From CAG-877 sp963589235 (GTDB taxonomy: Bacteria > Bacillota_I > Bacilli_A > RF39 > UBA660), in assembly GCA_963589235.1 (NCBI GenBank), contig CAVAJX010000012.1:1-6451 (forward strand): DNA of 6,451 nucleotides, read 5' to 3'. This document shows positions 1-5,503 of the stretch, in pieces. Positions within the stretch are counted from its first letter, which is position 1. Each line of letters starts with the position of its first letter. The position numbers and the translations under genes are program-made. The notes under the pieces were generated by a model. The model searched no databases. It worked only from the letters and a program-made list of their open reading frames with translations, and had not been told where the DNA came from.

Positions 1-2
1 CT

Positions 3-36
3 AGAAAAGAAAAAAGTTCATTAAAAAACGAACTTT
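3..36 (-). terminator. Intrinsic terminator, second hairpin downstream of thrS
   Basis: Read on the minus strand, a 7-bp stem (AAAGTTC / GAACTTT, plus-strand positions 30-36 and 13-19) encloses a 10-base loop. It is followed directly by a U-rich tail (TTTTT then CTTTTC). Together with the hairpin at 76-108 it forms a tandem termination region after thrS. This hairpin has the better minus-strand U-tract of the two. Confidence 0.6.
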
Positions 37-75
37 AGTCTAAAAATTTACGATTATATGATAAAAATTCTAAAG

Positions 76-108
76 AAAAGACTTTAGTATTATTTACTAA
101 AATCTTTT
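76..108. terminator. Long inverted repeat after thrS, probable bidirectional terminator
   Basis: Arms of 13 bases (76-88 and 96-108) pair around a 7-base loop with a single G-U wobble. The hairpin begins 7 bases past the thrS stop codon. On the minus strand the following sequence is only moderately T-rich (CTTTAGAATTTTT). On the plus strand the T-run is stronger (TCTTTTTTCTT). The hairpin could therefore also end a convergent transcript arriving from beyond the left edge; no such gene is visible in the window. Confidence 0.6.
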
Positions 109-114
109 TTCTTA

Positions 115-1878
115 TTATTTTCTAATTGTTTTATTTATAATTTCTTCTTTAATTAATTTTACGAATTCTTCTTTGGATACTGTTGTTGTGTCTTTTTGAC
201 CAAATAATCTATAACTTATTGTTGCATTTTCTTTTTCTTGGTCTCCTAATATTAATGTAAAAGGAACTTTTTCTGTTTGAGCTTCTCTTAAACGATATCC
301 TAGTTTTTCATTACGGTCATCTAATTCTGCTCTAATATCATTTTCTTTTAACATTTCAGTTACTTCTTTGGCATATTCTCCTTGGAATTCTGGATTTACA
401 GGAATTACTTTTACTTGAACTGGAGATAGCCAAGTTGGAAGTTGACCTTTTGTTTCTTCTAGAATGTAGGCCATAAATCTATCTAGTGAACCTAGTATTG
501 CTCTATGTAGAACAACTGGTGTTTTCTTTTCTCCATCTTTATCTACATATTTTAAATCAAATTTAGCTGGCAAGCAGAAATCTAATTGACAAGTTGATAA
601 AGTATATTCATTTCCAACAGCTGGTTGAACATTAACATCTAGCTTTGGTCCATAGAATGCTGCTTCACCAATTTCTTCAGTATATTCAATTCCTAAATCA
701 TTTAAAACTTCTCTTAATTCATTTTCAGCTTTGTTCCACATTGCGTCATCTTGATGATATTTTTCTTTATCTTCTGGATCTCTTAATGATAGAACACAAC
801 GATAGTTTTTGATATCAAAATCTTTATATACGTCAAATATTAAATCAACAACGTTTTTAAATTCATCTTTTATTTGCTCTGGTGTTACAAATAAATGGGC
901 ATCATTTTGACAGAAGTGTCTTCCTCTTTCAATTCCTTTTAGAGCACCTGATGCTTCATATCTAAAGTCATGAGCAACTTCACCTATTCTAATTGGTAAG
1001 TCTTTATATGAATGTAACTTGTTAGAATAAATCATCATATGATGTGGGCAGTTCATTGGACGTAGAACGAATTCTTCGTCATCAACTTTCATCATAGGGA
1101 ACATATTTTCTTTATAATGATCCCAGTGTCCTGATGTTTTGTATAATTCTACATTACCAACGCATGGAGTTAAAACATGTTGATAACCTAGTTTTCTTTC
1201 TTTTGCTTTGATGTAGTTTTCCAATTCTTCCCAAATGATATATCCATTAGGTAGAAACATTGGTAATCCTCTACCTACTAAATCATCTGTCATGAATATT
1301 TCTAATTCTTTACCTATTTTTCTATGGTCTCTATTTTTACAGTCTTCTAAATATTCTAAGTGTTTGTTTAAGTCTTCTTCTGTTTCAAAACAAATACCAT
1401 AAATACGTTGAAGCATTTTATTTTTAGAGTCACCTTTCCAGTAAGCTCCTGATACTTTTAGTAATTTAAAATATTTTAATTCTTTTACAGTATCTAAATG
1501 TGGTCCACGGCAAAGGTCAGTAAAGTCTCCTTGACTGTAGCAAGAAATAGTAACTTTATTTTCATCCATACGAGAAATTAAATCAATTTTATATGGGTCA
1601 TCTTTAAATTTTTCTAAAGCTTCTTCTTTTGATAATTCATGACGTACTATTCTTTTTCCATCTTTAGCAATTTTTTTCATTTCTTTTTCAATAGCTGGTA
1701 AATCTTCTTCTGTTAATGTTTTGTCTCCTAAGTCTATATCATAATAGAAACCTTCTTCAATTACTGGGCCTACCCAAAATAGTGCGTTTGGATATAAATG
1801 TTTAACAGCTTGTGCTAGTAAATGAGCACATGAATGATTCATTACACTTAATTTTTCATTTTCTTTTATATTTATCAT
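115..1878 (-). CDS. thrS: Threonyl-tRNA synthetase lacking the TGS domain
   Basis: Class II aminoacyl-tRNA synthetase that charges tRNA-Thr with threonine in the cytosol. Residue numbers count from the ATG at 1878 (587 aa). The editing domain has HSCAH at 15-19 and CRGPH at 123-127. The catalytic core shows motif 2 (DFRYE, about 304-308), the zinc ligands Cys277 (MNCPHH), His328 (NDAHLF) and His458, and motif 3 (HRAILGSLDRF, 458-468). The anticodon-binding domain begins near WLSPVQV (483). The usual N-terminal TGS domain of about 60 residues is absent and the protein enters the editing domain almost directly, as I recall for Mycoplasma ThrRS. An in-frame ATG lies at 1902, but GAGGAGG (1886-1892) falls inside that extension and sits 7 bases before the ATG at 1878, so I use the latter. 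A T-box leader controls the gene. Product identity is secure. Confidence 0.97.
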   Translation of the reverse strand: MINIKENEKLSVMNHSCAHLLAQAVKHLYPNALFWVGPVIEEGFYYDIDLGDKTLTEEDLPAIEKEMKKIAKDGKRIVRHELSKEEALEKFKDDPYKIDLISRMDENKVTISCYSQGDFTDLCRGPHLDTVKELKYFKLLKVSGAYWKGDSKNKMLQRIYGICFETEEDLNKHLEYLEDCKNRDHRKIGKELEIFMTDDLVGRGLPMFLPNGYIIWEELENYIKAKERKLGYQHVLTPCVGNVELYKTSGHWDHYKENMFPMMKVDDEEFVLRPMNCPHHMMIYSNKLHSYKDLPIRIGEVAHDFRYEASGALKGIERGRHFCQNDAHLFVTPEQIKDEFKNVVDLIFDVYKDFDIKNYRCVLSLRDPEDKEKYHQDDAMWNKAENELREVLNDLGIEYTEEIGEAAFYGPKLDVNVQPAVGNEYTLSTCQLDFCLPAKFDLKYVDKDGEKKTPVVLHRAILGSLDRFMAYILEETKGQLPTWLSPVQVKVIPVNPEFQGEYAKEVTEMLKENDIRAELDDRNEKLGYRLREAQTEKVPFTLILGDQEKENATISYRLFGQKDTTTVSKEEFVKLIKEEIINKTIRK

Positions 1879-1885
1879 ATTTAAT

Positions 1886-1892
1886 CCTCCTC
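1886..1892 (-). promoter_or_regulatory. thrS ribosome binding site (decides the start)
   Basis: GAGGAGG on the minus strand, 7 bases upstream of the ATG at 1878. The longer ATG start at 1902 would place this Shine-Dalgarno inside the coding sequence and has no good site of its own: the T-box terminator tail ends only 5 bases upstream of it. Confidence 0.85.
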
Positions 1893-1907
1893 TTTTTTTC
1901 ATTGACT

Positions 1908-1944
1908 AAAAATAAAACTCCTATATCAAAATAGATATAGGAGT
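1908..1944 (-). terminator. T-box regulatory terminator in the thrS leader
   Basis: A perfect 11-bp stem (ACTCCTATATC / GATATAGGAGT, 1944-1934 and 1927-1917) has a 6-base loop and is followed by TTTATTTTT (1916-1908). Its 5' arm shares CACTCC with the 3' strand of the antiterminator, so the two folds exclude each other. That is the expected switch geometry for a T-box attenuator. Confidence 0.9.
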
Positions 1945-2125
1945 GAATTACACGGTACCATCCTTGTGTTTTACTTTATTTAAATAACGGCTTGGCCGGA
2001 ATTACTTTTAATAATTCTACTCGAAAGGTAGTAACAAATTAAGATTTTATTCATTTACACCAACCATGAATTCTCTTTAAAAATTACTTAATTTATCGTG
2101 TCCTTTGTCAATGTAATTAAGTTAT
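1908..2125 (-). ncRNA. T-box riboswitch (tRNA-Thr sensing) upstream of thrS
   Basis: The leader should bind uncharged tRNA-Thr and then allow transcription into thrS. The T-box AAGGATGGTACCGTG lies at 1965-1951. The antiterminator is readable: AGGA (1964-1961) pairs with TCCT (1942-1939), GTG (1953-1951) pairs with CAC (1945-1943), and a 7-base TGGTACC bulge offers TGGT to the tRNA acceptor end. Conserved Stem I parts are ACGATAA (2098-2092), AGAGA (2076-2072) and a 6-bp ATTCAT/ATGAAT hairpin whose loop begins GGTTGGTG (2065-2058). The probable specifier is ACT (2032-2030), followed by A and then CCTTTCGAGTAG; the overlapping ACC at 2029-2027 is a second choice as read, and both are Thr codons. 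The 5' boundary is inferred from the promoter, so it is approximate. Confidence 0.93.
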
Positions 2126-2131
2126 GTATTA

Positions 2132-2160
2132 GTTATAACACCTTTTTTTGTCTTTTGCAA
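2132..2160 (-). promoter_or_regulatory. Promoter of the thrS T-box transcript
   Basis: On the minus strand, a TTGCAA -35 (2160-2155), a 17-base spacer and a TATAAC -10 (2137-2132) sit just upstream of Stem I. The -35 begins 5 bases after the M23 peptidase stop codon. I see no strong terminator between the two genes, so some read-through into the T-box leader is possible. Confidence 0.7.
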
Positions 2161-2165
2161 GATAT

Positions 2166-2936
2166 TTATCTACTATACCAACGATATGGGACATCTATTA
2201 CATTATATAGTCCTGCAAATCCTTGTGTATATCTTAATCTAATATATCGATAGAATCTACCCAGGTCGGAGCAATTAGCATCATTAGGATCAAACATTGT
2301 GCAGTCTATTACGGCAATGTGTAGATGCACACCGGTTGCGATACCAGTTGCACCCATTTGACCTAATGCGTCATTTATAGTTACTTCTTTCCCTACATAT
2401 ATATTAGGGGCATAAGAAGAAAGGTGAACATACTGGGAGGTATAATTAACACCGTCAATTACATGATGTACGGTTACAATTAATGCTCCGGCATTATCTG
2501 TATAAATTCCTGATATAGTTCCATTAGCGATAGGAAAAATGGTTTCATAAACGCCTCTTGTACTAGTAATATCAAAAGCTACATGATTGTAACTTGGCGT
2601 TTGAGTAATGATACCATTCTCAACAGGAAGGTACCAGTTTACTTTATTTTTCAAGGCTAATGAATTATTCATTGTTTGGAGTTGGGCTTCTTCTACTTTT
2701 GTATTTGTTGTTATGTCATTATCTTTCGAAACAGCGGTATATGTATTACTATCAGCTAAGGCTTTTTTATAAGCTACTTCTACTGATGCCATATCTTTGG
2801 TATTAATATATTCGTAAGCTAGTGAGAAGTTATTTTCTCCTAAGTCTATATTTTTAGCCAAAACTAAAAACATCGATATTCCGATTAATATCAAAGAAAT
2901 CTTAACAATTTTCTTTTGTTTTTCTAATGACTTCAT
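2166..2936 (-). CDS. Membrane-anchored M23 (LytM-type) metallopeptidase
   Basis: A 256-aa zinc peptidase of the peptidoglycan-cleaving M23 family, inferred to act outside the membrane on the cell wall. A lysine-rich start and one hydrophobic segment (about residues 11-27) give a signal anchor or uncleaved signal peptide. A polar linker of about 70 residues follows. The LytM domain runs from about 100 to 210. The family zinc and catalytic residues are all present: HxxxD (His118, Asp122), YVHLS with His171, and HLH (His204, His206), so it looks active. The tail (about 211-256) has two cysteines (212, 222) and is rich in Tyr and Arg; I cannot assign it a function. GGAGT (2947-2943) precedes the ATG by 6 to 7 bases. 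It is a single gene with its own promoter between dnaI and thrS. Its exact substrate (endopeptidase bond) cannot be read from sequence. Confidence 0.9.
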   Translation of the reverse strand: MKSLEKQKKIVKISLILIGISMFLVLAKNIDLGENNFSLAYEYINTKDMASVEVAYKKALADSNTYTAVSKDNDITTNTKVEEAQLQTMNNSLALKNKVNWYLPVENGIITQTPSYNHVAFDITSTRGVYETIFPIANGTISGIYTDNAGALIVTVHHVIDGVNYTSQYVHLSSYAPNIYVGKEVTINDALGQMGATGIATGVHLHIAVIDCTMFDPNDANCSDLGRFYRYIRLRYTQGFAGLYNVIDVPYRWYSR

Positions 2937-2959
2937 ACACTCACTCCAAAGCAGTGCCT

Positions 2960-2988
2960 ATTATACTTGAAAAGTGCTTATTTGTCAA
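2960..2988 (-). promoter_or_regulatory. Consensus SigA-type promoter of the M23 peptidase gene
   Basis: TTGACA (2988-2983), an exact 17-base spacer, and TATAAT (2965-2960) match the vegetative consensus at all twelve positions. The start codon is 23 bases downstream of the -10, leaving a short leader with a GGAGT site. This suggests strong constitutive transcription. It lies downstream of the dnaI terminator, so the gene is an independent transcription unit. Confidence 0.9.
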
Positions 2989-3029
2989 GGAAAATCAGAT
3001 TCTATAGGTATCGTGTAAAGATGCTCTTG

Positions 3030-3080
3030 AAATAAAAAGCACTTCAAAAATGAAATGTTTCGTTCATATTTTTGAAGTAC
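3030..3080 (-). terminator. Intrinsic terminator of dnaI
   Basis: On the minus strand the sequence just after the dnaI stop folds into a long hairpin. ACTTCAAAAAT followed by TGAA pairs with TTCATTTTTGAAGT, with a small bulge and a short loop around 3056-3063. It is followed by GCTTTTTATTT. The stem is A/T-rich but long, and the U-tract is good. It separates dnaI from the M23 gene. Confidence 0.85.
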
Positions 3081-3093
3081 ATTATTATTACTT

Positions 3094-3999
3094 TTAGTTT
3101 CTTCTATTTTTACTTATTAATTCTAAGGTAACTGTTAATTGTTTAATTCTTTCTACTATTCTTCTAGCTTTTACTTTGTCCGCTCCTGATGTTGTTATGG
3201 CTAGAGACTGTTCTAATTCATCCATTGTTAAATTTGAAGTAAAAAATGTAGGTAGGCCTTGTTCCATACGATATTGAAGTATTGGTCCTAGAACTTCATC
3301 TCTTGACCAGGCACTACAATTTTCAGCACCTATATCATCAAGCAATAATAATGGAACTTTTTTTATATAATCAAATTTCTCGCTATAGTTTGTTTGAAAT
3401 GAAGATTTTAAACTTCTTAAAAATTCCGGATAATATATCAGTGCACTTTGAACTCCTTTTTTGGCCATTTCATTAAAAAGTGCCGCTATCATGTATGTTT
3501 TTCCTGAGCCAAAAGAGCCAGTTAGATATAGACCCTTTGCTTTTTCTTTATTTGTATAACTATCGATAAACTCTTTAAAATACTTTATTATTGGTAATCT
3601 TGCCTTGTCATCTTTATATAAGTTTTTTAATGAAGCTTCTTTAATTTCCTTTGGTAAGCAAAATAATTCTAAGTTTTCCTTGTAAGCATCATCATGATAT
3701 TTTTTTTCTTGTTTTTTACAAGCTATGTATGAAAATCTAATTAGATTTTGATCTTTTTCGGGACTATATTTATATCCATGTACTTTATTAGGGCATTCTT
3801 CAAGACCAGGACAGTTCTTGCAATTTTTATATTCTTCAAAACTGTCTTCCAAGCTAGATGTATATTTCTTTAAAGTGTCTTCCGCTATTCCTAATGAATA
3901 TACATAATCATAAAATTCTTTATCACTACAAGCGTCTTGAAAAGAATGATCTAATTTTACTTCATCTAAATTTGATATAACGTTACTAATGTTTTTCAT
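3094..3999 (-). CDS. dnaI: Primosomal protein DnaI (replicative helicase loader)
   Basis: A 301-aa AAA+ ATPase of the Firmicutes DnaI type (DnaC-related), which loads the replicative helicase ring onto DNA at initiation and restart. The N-terminal part carries a cysteine cluster (Cys60, Cys63, Cys69, with His74 and Cys94 as further candidate ligands), matching the zinc-binding helicase-interaction domain known in Bacillus DnaI. The AAA+ module has Walker A GSFGSGKT (161-168), Walker B LLLLDD (217-222), a sensor-1 TSN (254-256) and an arginine-rich KARRIVERI (277-285). The length is normal for DnaI. The ATG at 3999 follows GGTG by 6 bases. The nearby thrS recalls the Bacillus dnaB-dnaI-ytxC-thrS order, but no dnaB precedes it here. 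IstB-like transposon ATPases share the fold; the zinc domain and context favour DnaI. Confidence 0.95.
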   Translation of the reverse strand: MKNISNVISNLDEVKLDHSFQDACSDKEFYDYVYSLGIAEDTLKKYTSSLEDSFEEYKNCKNCPGLEECPNKVHGYKYSPEKDQNLIRFSYIACKKQEKKYHDDAYKENLELFCLPKEIKEASLKNLYKDDKARLPIIKYFKEFIDSYTNKEKAKGLYLTGSFGSGKTYMIAALFNEMAKKGVQSALIYYPEFLRSLKSSFQTNYSEKFDYIKKVPLLLLDDIGAENCSAWSRDEVLGPILQYRMEQGLPTFFTSNLTMDELEQSLAITTSGADKVKARRIVERIKQLTVTLELISKNRRN

Positions 4000-4017
4000 T
4001 TAAATCACCATAAATAC

Positions 4018-4046
4018 ATTGTATATGAATTTTTGTTTTTTGTCTA
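4018..4046 (-). promoter_or_regulatory. Candidate dnaI promoter
   Basis: TAGACA (4046-4041), a 17-base spacer and TACAAT (4023-4018) lie on the minus strand in the 80-base gap before dnaI. Both hexamers match the vegetative consensus at five of six positions. The -10 is 18 bases before the ATG, so the leader would be only about 11 bases and would barely include the GGTG ribosome site. No terminator is evident after the preceding gene, so dnaI may also be read from upstream. Confidence 0.5.
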
Positions 4047-4079
4047 TTATTCAAGAAAAAATTAGAAGTGTTATGCTTA

Positions 4080-4403
4080 TTATTTTTGTCTTTCTTTATA
4101 TGAATATTTTTTGACATGTCTTAGTACTTTCAAGTCTTCTTTTTTTAAATCTTCACTTACTAGTCTATCTTGTGGATTATATTTAATATCTATTTGGTCA
4201 AAATATTCGGCAATGTATAAACCGGTTTCTCTACTCACAAAATATCCATATTCTGTAACAAAGCCTTGTTTAGCGCTTCTTAGTACTCCTAAAGGTTCCA
4301 TGGTGAAAATTGCATGATGACCTTCTCTTCCTATGTATATACAATTATCTTGTAATAATGCAGCACTAACAATTCTTCCATATGACTCTGGATTTATGTT
4401 CAT
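4080..4403 (-). CDS. Conserved small protein of unknown function, phage-type pattern
   Basis: A 107-aa soluble protein with no signal peptide or membrane segment. I cannot name it. The visible pattern is an N-terminal IVSAALLQDN (11-20), GREGHHAIF (25-33), then KQGFVTEYGYFVSRETG (45-61) followed by an AEYFDQI helix. From memory, similar SA...H..I...QGF(V/I)T...F.(N/S/D)RxEA patterns occur in small uncharacterised proteins of phages and Firmicutes; no function is known to me. The C-terminal 30 residues are lysine-rich and charged. GGGAAG (4416-4411) sits 7 bases before the ATG and an extended -10 promoter lies just upstream. It follows a decayed YhcG relic and precedes dnaI. The reading frame is clearly coding: it has a ribosome site, a promoter and a non-random composition. 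Confidence 0.8.
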   Translation of the reverse strand: MNINPESYGRIVSAALLQDNCIYIGREGHHAIFTMEPLGVLRSAKQGFVTEYGYFVSRETGLYIAEYFDQIDIKYNPQDRLVSEDLKKEDLKVLRHVKKYSYKERQK

Positions 4404-4423
4404 AATAACACTTCCCTTTGTTT

Positions 4424-4432
4424 ATTATAACA
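4424..4432 (-). promoter_or_regulatory. Extended -10 promoter of the 107-aa gene
   Basis: TGTTATAAT on the minus strand is a perfect -10 hexamer with the TGn extension, 20 bases before the ATG. The only TTGACT nearby begins 12 bases upstream of the -10, too close to act as its -35. Activity would have to rest on the extended -10. It lies immediately downstream of the YhcG relic's last readable codon. Confidence 0.6.
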
Positions 4433-4443
4433 TTTTTGTTAAG

Positions 4444-4671
4444 TCAAGAATATTTTTTGTTATTATTTAAAGGAAAAAGAAGTCTATAATGTGACATGGT
4501 TAATTGTGCACCCAGTGGGGACACTTTTGCAAATAATATAATTTTCTAATATTAAATAAATACCTAATACTATATTTTTTACCTATTTCATTCGTTAGTT
4601 TTTTTTGAATATTCTCTGATCATTCCTTCACCATAATTATTTCCAGTTTCTAATAGAAGTTTACCTACATT
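4444..4671 (-). pseudogene. Decayed remnant of a YhcG/DUF1016-type protein (N-terminal domain)
   Basis: The gap between dinD and the 107-aa gene reads as protein once two frameshifts are allowed. Frame one (4671-4588) gives NVGKLLLETGNNYGEG and then MIREYSKKTNE before a stop. Removing one A from the run of eight at 4599-4606 restores LTNEIGKKYSIRYLFNIRK and LYYL. After a second frame change near 4527-4535, the sequence continues as KVSPLGAQLTMSHYRLL and FPLNNNKKYS, ending at TGA (4446-4444). The order VGK...YGEGxI...YSKKLTNEIGKKYS...QLTxSHYRxLL is the pattern I know from the N-terminal domain of YhcG-like PDDEXK-nuclease proteins, often found near restriction-modification genes. The amino end is lost at the dinD junction and the nuclease domain is gone. 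The family assignment is from memory of the motif; the decay is seen directly. Confidence 0.75.
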
Positions 4672-5488
4672 TTGCTAGCTTTTTTGTTTCTTTCTCTAAT
4701 TCTTTTAAACTTTTATCTGGAGTTGGTAAATCTTCGGGCATAGTCCCACCTAATCTTTTAATACTATTTCTTACTTCTTTTCCTACATCATAATGTACAG
4801 AATTTGCAGTATATTCATTATCTACTTTATCTCTTTTTAATTTAGCATCTGTTTGTGCAATTCTAAATATATTATCTGCGAGTTCTTCACTACCCATATT
4901 ATCTAATATATCTTCTCTATATCTTAGCTTTTTTCTTTTAAAAATATCATCAGCAGTTTCTCCATTATATAATCCTTTATAACCTGCATTATGAAATCTT
5001 GCTAAATCTTTTACTCCAATGTTAACTGCTGTTTTATTTAAATTATAATTCCCTTTTCTTGCTTGATTTCTTTGATAGAGTCTTTTCTCATCTTCGGTAA
5101 GTGCATTATATTCTTTTTCACTTAATTCTTGTTTCCTTGTTTGAATAGCAAAATATGTTTGAGCAAGTGATATTACTCTCTTTCTTGAATCACCATTTTG
5201 AGCAATTAAATAACATGCATAACGTGTTAATTTATAATCATTTATTTGTACAACTGCATTATTAGATCTTTTTGACAACTTGCCAACGTTGGCAAATTGT
5301 TCGCGAACATTTATATTTGAATTTTTACATGATATCATTGATTTATTTATCACATTTTCAAATCTTCTCCATTGTGTATATTCTAAAATTCGTTGTAGTT
5401 CTCTTGCAAACCAATATTCATTACCTTCTTCATCAATGTGTTTTATATTTTCAAACATTTTCTCTGTATATTCTTTTATTTCGTTCAT
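4661..5488 (-). CDS. dinD: DNA damage-inducible protein D (DinD) family, BRO-N domain
   Basis: A 275-aa protein from the ATG at 5488. An upstream in-frame TTG (5494) lies only 2 bases from the Shine-Dalgarno AGGAAGGAG (5505-5497), which is 8 bases from the ATG, so I chose the ATG. The N-terminal part is BRO-like (EYWFARELQRILEY, then RYACYLIAQNGDSRK and QTYFAIQTRKQEL). The C-terminal half has the signature FHNAGYKGLYNGETADDIF, then DILDNMGSEELADNIFRI, HYDVGKEVR and LGGTMPEDLPTPDKSL. The whole order matches DinD. E. coli DinD is SOS-induced and reported to disassemble RecA filaments; a role here is inferred. The ribosome site overlaps the comEC stop, implying co-transcription. Its last codons abut the YhcG relic, so the tail KKLAKCR may be altered by a deletion. 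BRO domains also occur in phage antirepressors, but the C-terminal half argues for DinD. Confidence 0.9.
   Translation of the reverse strand: MNEIKEYTEKMFENIKHIDEEGNEYWFARELQRILEYTQWRRFENVINKSMISCKNSNINVREQFANVGKLSKRSNNAVVQINDYKLTRYACYLIAQNGDSRKRVISLAQTYFAIQTRKQELSEKEYNALTEDEKRLYQRNQARKGNYNLNKTAVNIGVKDLARFHNAGYKGLYNGETADDIFKRKKLRYREDILDNMGSEELADNIFRIAQTDAKLKRDKVDNEYTANSVHYDVGKEVRNSIKRLGGTMPEDLPTPDKSLKELEKETKKLAKCR
5280..5309. repeat. Two adjacent perfect palindromes inside dinD
   Basis: TTGCCAACGTTGGCAA (5280-5295) is a perfect 16-base inverted repeat. TGTTCGCGAACA (5298-5309) is a perfect 12-base one, 2 bases further on. They encode the VREQFANVGK part of DinD on the minus strand and are locally GC-rich in an AT-rich gene. 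In RNA each could form a small hairpin (for example TTGCCA/TGGCAA with an ACGT loop). Function is unknown; they may only reflect codon choice. Confidence 0.6.
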
Positions 5489-5503
5489 TTTCAATTCTCC
5501 TTC

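Noticed and set aside
3282..3476. Plus-strand open frame of 64 codons.
   Set aside because: It lies wholly inside dnaI on the opposite strand, with no ribosome site or recognisable product.
4111..4317. Plus-strand open frame of 68 codons.
   Set aside because: Antisense shadow of the 107-aa gene, with low-complexity Ser/Leu-rich translation.
4506..4524. A GC-rich imperfect inverted repeat (GTG..CCCAGTGGG..CAC) that looked like an insertion-sequence end.
   Set aside because: On the minus strand it reads as VSPLGAQL of the YhcG-like relic, and no transposase, second end or target duplication is visible.
4586..4588. In-frame TGA in the YhcG-like stretch, as possible TGA-to-Trp recoding (Mollicutes code).
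   Set aside because: Trp codons checked in thrS are TGG, and the TGA disappears once the poly-A frameshift is corrected.
4655..5309. Shared NVGKL residues in DinD (near 5285) and in the YhcG relic (near 4668), as a possible duplication or recombination scar.
   Set aside because: The nucleotide sequences differ clearly (GTTGGCAAG versus GTAGGTAAA) and the flanks are unrelated, so coincidence is likelier.
5492..5494. TTG start for dinD, two codons upstream of the ATG.
   Set aside because: Only 2 bases separate it from the Shine-Dalgarno; the ATG at 5488 has an 8-base spacing.
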